From positions 1 to 37,660 of the IMG/VR virus record IMGVR_UViG_3300031395_000004: a DNA stretch of 37,660 nucleotides. One strand, given 5' to 3'. The notes beneath the pieces were generated by a model. That model did no database searches, was not told the origin of the DNA, and saw only the letters and a program-made list of their open reading frames with translations. Shown here in pieces: positions 30,915 to 37,660 of the stretch (positions within the stretch are counted from its first letter, which is position 1; every line of letters starts with the position of its first letter). The stretch is from a virus. The translations under genes and the position numbers were made by a program.

Positions 30915-30920
30915 ATTATA
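30915..30920 (-). promoter_or_regulatory. TATAAT element before the 30905 gene
   Basis: Minus-strand CAATATAATAAAAACGTT precedes the ATG with TATAAT ending nine bases before it, the third exact case of this spacing in the window. Confidence 0.5.
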
Positions 30921-30968
30921 TTGTATTTACTTATAAATATGAATAAGTAAATAAATTATCTTATTTTT

Positions 30969-32405
30969 TTATAGTTGTAAGGTTATCGGTACCACTTCAC
31001 TATCAGTTAATAGTGAAATTGTATCGCCATTTAACAACTCATAATTTTTCTCATTAACTACCTTATAAAATACATCAGTTCCACTATAAGAGCTTAAATC
31101 AACATTCACCCCATAGGTTGCATTGTTAACAACATAATCAGTGGTTGCTGAGTATATTATGGTGTTAGCTGAAAAGGATTCATCATCAGCTGCATATAAA
31201 ATGAATCTGCCATTGGTATTTATTGGTTGTGGTGATACGGTCCATAACACATCAAAATTATCTACGTTAACGGTTCCAACAAATGTTCCAAAAGAATTAT
31301 ATGTTATTGTAATAATATCCGATTGCTCTAATTCACCGTTTAAGATAACCTTAGTCGGGTCACTACTTGATTGATTGTAGTCACCTCCATTAGCCAGAGT
31401 AATACCGTTTAATGTAATAATTAAGTCGTTAAATTCAACTGGCTCTGTTAGTGTAAATATTTCGTATTTGTTAGTGTCAGTGTTAAAATATACTACCTCT
31501 GACCCTTCTTCACCTGTTACGCCAGATACAATAGGGTTATTTATTAATTTAGATTCTGAAACTAGACCATTTGCATTACCCGAACTCACGTAAGCAATTG
31601 TTATTATATCATCAATTTTTATTGAGTCTATACCATTAAATACTATTTTATTTGTACCTACTGTTACAAAATCGGCGTCTTCGCCCTCGAATAAGGTAAT
31701 ACCATTTACAGATACGATTGGCCTACCTGACCAGTTAGAAGTTGTGGTTACTTCGTTGGTAGCACCTTCATCACTTACAAATGATTCAACCCTAAGAGCG
31801 CCTAATGCTATGTCTGGATTAGGCGTTAATGTGAAAATAGGTCTAGTTGCGGCATTTATAGCTGCAAAGTAATAATCAAAGTCTTCTTCATATAACCCGA
31901 ATTCATCGCCAACTAATTTAAAAGTGTCATTTCTATCACCTAAAGCTGTTAGTATATCTGTACATGTCCCATAATTATAACTACCCTTTATTAGATACTC
32001 TCCATCTATGTTTAACTCAGATACAAGTATTGAGTCTGTAAATGCACTAGTACCACTAAAATCATCCCATTCAATAGGGCCAGAATCAAATACTGGTGGT
32101 GAACTAAATGTAGTTGAGTTATTATTGTACTTATAAATCCTATATCTAAAGGTTGTATCAACATCAATAAAACTATCAACATTATCTATAAAAGAGAATG
32201 ACAAATCTAAAGTATTTTCACTATCAATTACATGAATCTCATCATCTGATGTTGTTACCCCAGTCATTACCTTATCACCGCCCACCATCTCAAATATAGG
32301 TTTTTCGAATTCGCAAAAATCTGAACTCATACTAACGTTCACATTATCCTTGTTTCTAAGAATATTATGTGGGTTTCGTATTATATTTTTTTCTTGAAAT
32401 CTCAT
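30969..32405 (-). CDS. Beta-rich tail fibre-like protein with repeat units
   Basis: A 478-residue protein. Two units of a repeat seen in phage fibres are visible: PIVSVNGITLFEGEDADF then KIVFNG and DDIITIAY; and LIITLNGITLANGGDYNQ then KVILNG and SDIITITY. Flanking regions are also beta-rich, with SFIDNVDSFIDVDTTFRYRI. No enzymatic motif is seen. It overlaps the 32405-32668 gene by one base and belongs to the structural block. A role as fibre or baseplate spike is inferred from composition and neighbours. Confidence 0.75.
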   Translation of the reverse strand: MRFQEKNIIRNPHNILRNKDNVNVSMSSDFCEFEKPIFEMVGGDKVMTGVTTSDDEIHVIDSENTLDLSFSFIDNVDSFIDVDTTFRYRIYKYNNNSTTFSSPPVFDSGPIEWDDFSGTSAFTDSILVSELNIDGEYLIKGSYNYGTCTDILTALGDRNDTFKLVGDEFGLYEEDFDYYFAAINAATRPIFTLTPNPDIALGALRVESFVSDEGATNEVTTTSNWSGRPIVSVNGITLFEGEDADFVTVGTNKIVFNGIDSIKIDDIITIAYVSSGNANGLVSESKLINNPIVSGVTGEEGSEVVYFNTDTNKYEIFTLTEPVEFNDLIITLNGITLANGGDYNQSSSDPTKVILNGELEQSDIITITYNSFGTFVGTVNVDNFDVLWTVSPQPINTNGRFILYAADDESFSANTIIYSATTDYVVNNATYGVNVDLSSYSGTDVFYKVVNEKNYELLNGDTISLLTDSEVVPITLQL

Positions 32406-32668
32406 TAAAATGATATATTTACATTAGTATAGGTTGAACACGTATTTAAACCGTAATTATTTGGTGATGTTTCACAAAATTCAGTTTCAATAACCGAACT
32501 GAAATCCTGTGTAAACGCTTCAAAGTTAGGTGGTAATAAAATATAATCTTCAACACCAGCTTTACCCTCTATTCTTCTAACGAAATGTATTTTTGCTGAG
32601 AAATCATTATTACCCCCACCAAAATATGATATTACACCTCCGTTTATTTTTTTTATTAAAATTGGCAT
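32405..32668 (-). CDS. Small tail-block protein, 87 aa
   Basis: A short beta-rich protein starting MPILIKKINGGVISYFGGGN and containing two Cys near the C-terminus (FCETSPNNYGLNTC). Not recognised. One base of overlap with the downstream fibre gene and 21 nt from the upstream gene imply co-transcription; it may be an adaptor or a fibre-associated subunit. Confidence 0.6.
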   Translation of the reverse strand: MPILIKKINGGVISYFGGGNNDFSAKIHFVRRIEGKAGVEDYILLPPNFEAFTQDFSSVIETEFCETSPNNYGLNTCSTYTNVNISF

Positions 32669-32689
32669 CTTATTCTTTTATATTAAATA

Positions 32690-34447
32690 TTAACAATCCT
32701 CGTACTTATCACATTCATCGGTTATTGTTTCAGTTATAGAAATTGTTGAACCTGATACTGTATCTTCGTCACCACCTATTGTTGTAACAGTTCCAATAAA
32801 CTCAGACCCATTATTTGTTTGTATTAACGTTAACCCAGTACAATCGTAGCTGTTATCTTCTACAGCACCAAACGTTGGTTCACCTGTTGAGTTAGGGTTT
32901 ATGTTAGTTATATCCTCAACATTAACATCGATTGGTAGCTCGTTAACTACTGAACCTCCATAATTATAGCTAACCCCAGATACTGGACTTGGCGCCTTAA
33001 ATGAAGGTCTGGTATTACATGTAAACGTACTGTACTTCCTATATTTAAACTTATTATTACCACTACTTAATAGAGCATTATCACTATATATTGATGAACC
33101 CCATATTGTTGTGGCTGGAACTACTTGCTCAATTAAATCAATCCAATAATCACCTATCAATTTAACAAATTCATCTAGTGAATCACCATCTAATGATTCT
33201 GTACTTACACCGCAATGCTCCACTGAGTTATTGTAACGATAGTTTATAAGTTCTAATGTTGGATATCCGCTGATTGTTTTCCTATTCTTAGCATCAATTA
33301 ACATATTAAATAACTCACTATCATTAGTTATTTCAGTTAACGGCACTGTTATTAGATTACTTATATCAACGCATTGATGTACGTTCTTTAAGTTAGATTC
33401 ACACTCCGTTGATGCGCTTAATAAACAAGGGTTTTCAGTAATTACAGAAAATATATTATCATTAACTGCTTGAGATGGATTTATCGCAATGTCAACTTCT
33501 TTTGTGTTGATAGATAGCCTTTCATTATTAATCCTATAATTTGTTTTACGTTTATCTAAATCAAAGTTTCTATTAATTAATTCATTATTTCTAACCCAAG
33601 ATTTTTTGTTATCAATAACTCTAGTAATTTCGAAAGTAGGGCAGTCACCATCAACAAATCGTGGTGGTGGTGGTGCTATAGAGTCACATACTTTATCCAA
33701 CTTAACATTATCAATCAACAGAGAAAAATTTCTAAGTGAATTACCTTCTATAGATATTTTAACCCTTTCATCTCTAATATCATTGATTAGTGATAAGTCA
33801 TCGATAACTAGATTGAATTTAGCCCACTCTGAGTTTATTGAATTCTCATCTATATTACTACCTAATTCATCTATAAATGTTTGTCTAACGCTGGTGCATT
33901 CTCTACTTCCAGCACCTTCCAATAAAATACCAGTTCTTTCATTACCATTAAAGAATTCTGAAACATCATCAGTAGCAAATAAAGTTTTTGATATTACATT
34001 TTCCGTAGTATTAGGTATCGGTAGACTATTATTAGTAATAACTTTTTCTATTTTAACAGTCAATTCAATATCTTCTAATAATTCAGATAATGTTAAAGTT
34101 CGGTTATCATTAGTATTGTTAGATATTCTAGAACATTCAAACTTTAATAACCAATCAAAATTTAATTCTAATACACACCTTTCCTCTTCACCTTCATCTA
34201 ATTGAAATATTGCACCTGTATCACTTTCTGGATTTAAAATAACATTGTACGAACCACCATCAATACATGATGGTGACCAATAACATTTTGTGTCGGTTGG
34301 GTCAAAGGTCCATCCATTATCAACACAACATTGATAACTTAAATTGGATTCACCGTCTTCTAAGATACCTACGACAGTACCATCTACATTAAACGTCACC
34401 TCGTTTAAACCAACACCATTTATATCTGTACAATTATTTACTTCCAT
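32690..34447 (-). CDS. Cys-containing tail or adhesin protein, 585 aa
   Basis: The first 65 residues carry a CC motif unit, LSYQCCVDNGWTFDPTDTKC then YWSPSC, also found three times in the 35053-36009 protein. The rest is beta-rich with many Asn, Ser and Thr, and a C-terminal half with paired Cys (CGVSTE, TCNTRP, YDCTGL). No enzyme motif is seen. Cysteines are unusual in virion proteins built in a reducing cytoplasm and may bind metal or oxidise after release. It is probably a baseplate or fibre protein in contact with the neighbouring CC proteins. Confidence 0.7.
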   Translation of the reverse strand: MEVNNCTDINGVGLNEVTFNVDGTVVGILEDGESNLSYQCCVDNGWTFDPTDTKCYWSPSCIDGGSYNVILNPESDTGAIFQLDEGEEERCVLELNFDWLLKFECSRISNNTNDNRTLTLSELLEDIELTVKIEKVITNNSLPIPNTTENVISKTLFATDDVSEFFNGNERTGILLEGAGSRECTSVRQTFIDELGSNIDENSINSEWAKFNLVIDDLSLINDIRDERVKISIEGNSLRNFSLLIDNVKLDKVCDSIAPPPPRFVDGDCPTFEITRVIDNKKSWVRNNELINRNFDLDKRKTNYRINNERLSINTKEVDIAINPSQAVNDNIFSVITENPCLLSASTECESNLKNVHQCVDISNLITVPLTEITNDSELFNMLIDAKNRKTISGYPTLELINYRYNNSVEHCGVSTESLDGDSLDEFVKLIGDYWIDLIEQVVPATTIWGSSIYSDNALLSSGNNKFKYRKYSTFTCNTRPSFKAPSPVSGVSYNYGGSVVNELPIDVNVEDITNINPNSTGEPTFGAVEDNSYDCTGLTLIQTNNGSEFIGTVTTIGGDEDTVSGSTISITETITDECDKYEDC

Positions 34448-34478
34448 TACTATTAAATATCAAAAAGCTTATTTATTG

Positions 34479-35024
34479 TTAACATGGACCTAACTCTATA
34501 AAAGATAAGTCTGGGTTATTTGCCTCTGTTTGCTCCAAGTCTAATTTAGCACATATAATTTTTTCTTCACCAACAAAGGTAAATGTTACTGACCCAAGAG
34601 GGTTTCTTGAATTACAGTCAATGAAATCAAACCTTCTTGTGTTACCACCATCAATAGTGTCGATGGCGGTATCGACACCACCGCCAAAGCCTGGGTCTGG
34701 TTCTACTTCTTGATTAAAACCACCTCCAGGTCTTGATATTAGCCATTGTACTCTATATTCTGCACAAATTGGGTCCCCACCGCAATCTTCACTTACAGTG
34801 AAAGTTGAGGTTGCCCAAGCACTTGTTGCACCATCCGAATTAGTTACGTTAACCTCTAAGTCATATTGACCAACACTTGTTATATTCTCTGTTTTTGGGT
34901 CATTCAAATCTATTGAGAAGTTATTCCAAGTATTATTCCCTTGTACCCTATATCTACCATTTGCACTAGTTATTGTAGTGCCATCTGGTGTTGTTGTTGA
35001 TAATCTTATTGGAATTCTACACAT
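34479..35024 (-). CDS. Fibronectin-III-like tail protein
   Basis: A 181-residue protein. The first 75 residues resemble an Ig/FN3-like domain: ITSANGRYRVQGNNTWNNF then VGQYDLEVNVTNSDGATSAW. The remainder (YRVQWLISRPGGGFNQEVE ...) is Gly/Asp-rich and contains six Cys in total. Ig-like domains are common on phage tails and help attachment to the cell surface. It is in the same operon as the CC-motif proteins on either side. Confidence 0.65.
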   Translation of the reverse strand: MCRIPIRLSTTTPDGTTITSANGRYRVQGNNTWNNFSIDLNDPKTENITSVGQYDLEVNVTNSDGATSAWATSTFTVSEDCGGDPICAEYRVQWLISRPGGGFNQEVEPDPGFGGGVDTAIDTIDGGNTRRFDFIDCNSRNPLGSVTFTFVGEEKIICAKLDLEQTEANNPDLSFIELGPC

Positions 35025-35052
35025 ATTATTTATTTTATTACTATTATTATTA

Positions 35053-36009
35053 TTACGGTTGCACTGGGCTCAGATTTAACCTTGGGTCGCCAGAATCAAA
35101 GATACTTCCACTTAATTGACAACACGCATCATTTGTTATTGATACTGTTGGAGGTGGTCCTACCTCGCAACATAAATCATTTGTAATGCTAACTGTTGGT
35201 ACTACTGTCAGTAGTGAATTATAACATATAATTGTTCCATCTGACCTCTCATAAGAACTGAATCCATTAACACTACAACACTCCGCAGTAGGTACAGTAG
35301 TTGTTGTTTCTTCAGTAACTGGGTTGATGAATGTAATCGCACCAAAATCTTGTGCAGGTTCTACAACTTCTAAACCTTCACATGGGTTATATTCAACCTC
35401 TTCAATACACTTAATTCCATCGTCAGTCATTTCATCAACGAAACCATTATCAGAACAACATTGTGCGCTAGGTACTGTGGTTACAGTACTACCTGTCACA
35501 AAATCAAATACTACATAGTCGTCTATTCTATTAGATGTTGGTGTGTAATTATCGCAATCATTCACATCGATTTCGCCTCTCCACCTACAAACAAAATATC
35601 TTTCTGGCCCTATCTCAGGTGTAAATCCTAAAGATTCACAGCACTCTGGGTGTGTATTTTTAGAAGCTGAACCATCGTCAAAATAAAACGTAATCAAACC
35701 AGTGTCTTGCTCTTTAATAAAATTAGTAAAATCACAAACAACTGGTTTATTAACACCCTCACTCACTACTATTTCTAAACTAGTATTACACCCTTCACTT
35801 GGTGGGATATTACTTGTTTCTACGGCAGTTACTCTAGTTTCAATACCAAAACATTCAGATACATCAACACCATTACTATCAATTACATCAATAAACGGAA
35901 CGCTGGCCATGTCACCAGGTGTTGGTCTAGTGTCTCCATCTGATGACGTTATCTTAAAACGCTCATTAATTAATATTTCACTTGTATTTATTGTACCTGT
36001 TATTCTCAT
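35053..36009 (-). CDS. CC-motif repeat protein of the tail block
   Basis: A 318-residue protein with repeated units: HPECCESLGFTPEIG with a later CRW; SAQCCSDNGFVDEMTDDG with a later C; TAECCSVNGFSSYERSDG with a later C. Each is preceded by a Val/Thr-rich strand with FVTG or NPVTE. The tail has a direct repeat of TVSITNDLCC and TVSITNDACC. The pattern, an acidic or polar residue, CC, three residues, G(F/W), then a Cys 8-15 residues on, suggests small disulfide- or metal-stabilised modules. It overlaps the 36009 gene by one base. The role, probably adhesion or baseplate, is inferred. Confidence 0.7.
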   Translation of the reverse strand: MRITGTINTSEILINERFKITSSDGDTRPTPGDMASVPFIDVIDSNGVDVSECFGIETRVTAVETSNIPPSEGCNTSLEIVVSEGVNKPVVCDFTNFIKEQDTGLITFYFDDGSASKNTHPECCESLGFTPEIGPERYFVCRWRGEIDVNDCDNYTPTSNRIDDYVVFDFVTGSTVTTVPSAQCCSDNGFVDEMTDDGIKCIEEVEYNPCEGLEVVEPAQDFGAITFINPVTEETTTTVPTAECCSVNGFSSYERSDGTIICYNSLLTVVPTVSITNDLCCEVGPPPTVSITNDACCQLSGSIFDSGDPRLNLSPVQP

Positions 36010-37660
36010 TATAACACCCCGTTTTTTAAAAATTTAGATAATCTAGTTGGCCCATCTATACATTCACCACCATCAATTTCTAGAACCTCAAAGAAAATTG
36101 AGAATCTTATTCCATCATAAGAACTAGCAAATAACACCTCATCGATGAAATCAAATTCGTTATCAGAAGGTGTTATATTAACCTCAACTATAGCTTCTGT
36201 TCTCCTCTCACTTAAGAATACTCTACTATCAGAAGTAGCTACTCTAAGGATTCCGAAATCACTTCCTGTTACTATATCACTTATACTATATTTTATCGTA
36301 GCAGTTCTAGCACCAGTAACCCCATCTATATAAAAAGAACCTGGTGTATCTGATGTTGAAGTTCTACCTAAAACAACACATTCTTCCACTCCTAAACCTT
36401 CACACAGTAATAGCCTTCTTTTACCGTTACTATCAGTTCTTAGAAAGTTATTAGTGTTGTTTATGGAAGGACCCATGTATAAGTCACGGTTATCGTTGCT
36501 ACTATCAGGTGAAACATAGATATTAACACCAAATTCATCAATGTAAACAGTATCACCTAATGCTGGTCTAGGTCCGTCACCGTCATGATATAAAGTGTCT
36601 GGTGATAGTGGTGATGATAGTGTTTCACATGCATCAATAGGGTTGTCTATATTTGATACATTGAATGCTGTTAAGGTGGATTCTGGTGGAATTACACTCT
36701 CGTTTTCACAATCATAATCAGTAGAAACATATAAGACTATTTTAAAGAAATCATCTAATAGTTCACTATCACAACCGTCAGGTGCTAAAATCCTTATCTC
36801 ATCATTATTTGTTTCAAATGTTACCCCACTTAGCTCAGTTTGACCACTTAATTCGTATATCTTATTTGCATACTGAGTATTTGTTATCACATTATCATCT
36901 GTAGTTGTATCTATAACACTCTCAAAGAAAGTTTCACCCCTTAGTTGAGCCTCTAAAGTCCAAGTATTTGTTGTACCAGTACACCCAGCTTCTGATACTG
37001 GGAAGTTGTTTAAATATTTATTTTGATTTGTTTCTAATATAGTATTAAAGTTTTGATTTAGTGGAACTACCACAAATACATTTTCATCACAACATTCGTC
37101 AAAAGTACCTTTTTTATAATTAGTAAATAATTCGACATCTTCCACCTCAATTGGGTCTTCCTCATTACCAGCTTCAAAATTAGGTACTAAACATTCAGTG
37201 AATTGATTTATGTATTCTTGACCCCTATCGTAAGGTCCAATGTGTGGGTTATTACCTTCTAATATATCAATATCTGGGTTTGCGCCACCAGTTTGTCTAT
37301 ACCATAGTCCAGCTTTTTGGAAATACATTTCTGGTGTATTAGGTAATACTCTTGGGTAACCGTCAGAATCTAAATTTAAACCACTAATATCCCTAGTATT
37401 ATTGAAGAATTCCATGATTTCCTCAACCGTTTCGACATTTACTTTGTCTTCAGCAACGTACAAATATTCATTAAATGTAATTAACCCTTTTGGTACTCCA
37501 ATAAATCTAAATAAAAATTCAATTGCTTTTCTAGTACCTTTTGATTTCCATAACCAAGGTGTATTCATGATTATTCTTCTCCAAAGCTCAACTTCAACTT
37601 CAGCATCACTTAATCCTCTAGAATAACCATCGTAATAATTGTTATTTAATGATAAAAAAT
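36009..37660 (-). CDS. Tail or baseplate structural protein, 5' end outside the window
   Basis: The frame is open to the right edge, so the Met at 37568 is not the start; the upstream codons read LSLNNNYYDGYSRGLSDAEV then EVELWRRIIMNTPWLWKSKG. The segment ELWRRI..N.PWL.KSKGTRKAIEFLFRFIGVPKG is a signature I associate with a structural protein widespread in large phages of Bacteroidetes and marine bacteria (ELxxRIxxNLPxLLKTKGTxxxIxxLL). The visible 550 residues are beta-rich, with several Cys (FDECCDENV, GCTGTTN, DGCDSEL). It is probably a baseplate protein; the exact role is not known. Confidence 0.75.
   Translation of the reverse strand, partial: FLSLNNNYYDGYSRGLSDAEVEVELWRRIIMNTPWLWKSKGTRKAIEFLFRFIGVPKGLITFNEYLYVAEDKVNVETVEEIMEFFNNTRDISGLNLDSDGYPRVLPNTPEMYFQKAGLWYRQTGGANPDIDILEGNNPHIGPYDRGQEYINQFTECLVPNFEAGNEEDPIEVEDVELFTNYKKGTFDECCDENVFVVVPLNQNFNTILETNQNKYLNNFPVSEAGCTGTTNTWTLEAQLRGETFFESVIDTTTDDNVITNTQYANKIYELSGQTELSGVTFETNNDEIRILAPDGCDSELLDDFFKIVLYVSTDYDCENESVIPPESTLTAFNVSNIDNPIDACETLSSPLSPDTLYHDGDGPRPALGDTVYIDEFGVNIYVSPDSSNDNRDLYMGPSINNTNNFLRTDSNGKRRLLLCEGLGVEECVVLGRTSTSDTPGSFYIDGVTGARTATIKYSISDIVTGSDFGILRVATSDSRVFLSERRTEAIVEVNITPSDNEFDFIDEVLFASSYDGIRFSIFFEVLEIDGGECIDGPTRLSKFLKNGVL

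Noticed and set aside
33606-34205. Long plus-strand frame of 199 codons
   Set aside because: It mirrors the minus-strand 585-residue tail protein and has a Ser/Leu-rich composition typical of an antisense shadow.
37478-37568. Met at 37568 as the start of the last tail gene
   Set aside because: The frame is open and protein-like to the window edge (RGLSDAEVEVELWRRI), so the true start lies outside.
1-37660. CRISPR arrays, insertion sequences, rRNA genes
   Set aside because: No spaced direct-repeat array, transposase motif or rRNA sequence was seen on either strand.

Overview
This window is a stretch of a large, AT-rich, T4-like (myovirus-type) phage genome that probably infects a member of the Bacteroidetes, most likely a flavobacterium. 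Phage identity rests on Rad50/Mre11-type recombination subunits of the gp46/gp47 kind, a toprim primase with a zinc finger, a RuvC-like resolvase, a phage sigma factor, peptidoglycan hydrolases and a long block of tail or baseplate genes. Host assignment is an inference. It rests on a ClpP whose N-terminal segment looks like the Bacteroidetes form, a small histone H1-like protein of the kind seen in that phylum, the lack of clear Shine-Dalgarno sequences, and the base composition.

Nearly everything is on the minus strand, so the natural reading direction is right to left. Positions 37660-27657 hold tail or adhesin genes: an incomplete tail protein at the right edge, Cys-rich CC-motif proteins, beta-rich fibre-like proteins and two tandem tail-collar-like paralogues. 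Positions 27606-15228 hold replication, recombination and transcription genes: RuvC-like resolvase, primase, PD-(D/E)XK nuclease, a PanD-like protein, gp47, gp46 and a full sigma-70 factor. A two-gene plus-strand cassette (24137-25851; ParB-like protein plus a double ADP-ribosyltransferase-like protein) is set into this block. Positions 15208-7584 hold a four-helix membrane/coiled-coil protein, an amidase-like protein, a spanin-like protein, several probable virion or core proteins with LxE-type processing motifs, and an M15 peptidase. Positions 7521-4640 are small genes, including an H1-like protein and membrane proteins. Positions 4637-446 hold a deoxyribosyltransferase-like enzyme, a GIY-YIG protein, DnaJ, ClpP and a tmRNA.

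The most striking region is 18.4-24.1 kb, where three neighbouring recombination genes are each interrupted at or near a functional site by a different kind of homing-associated element. gp46 is split into two non-adjacent genes by a split intein with a very short N half (29 residues), cutting the Walker A motif exactly. gp47 is broken into two genes by a Vsr-like endonuclease reading frame without any intein or intron. The PD-(D/E)XK nuclease carries a LAGLIDADG intein with class 3 (WCT) features next to its catalytic lysine. The tmRNA-ClpP-DnaJ group suggests a phage-borne trans-translation and proteolysis module with an unusual tag, and the plus-strand cassette looks like effectors that may be packaged and injected.
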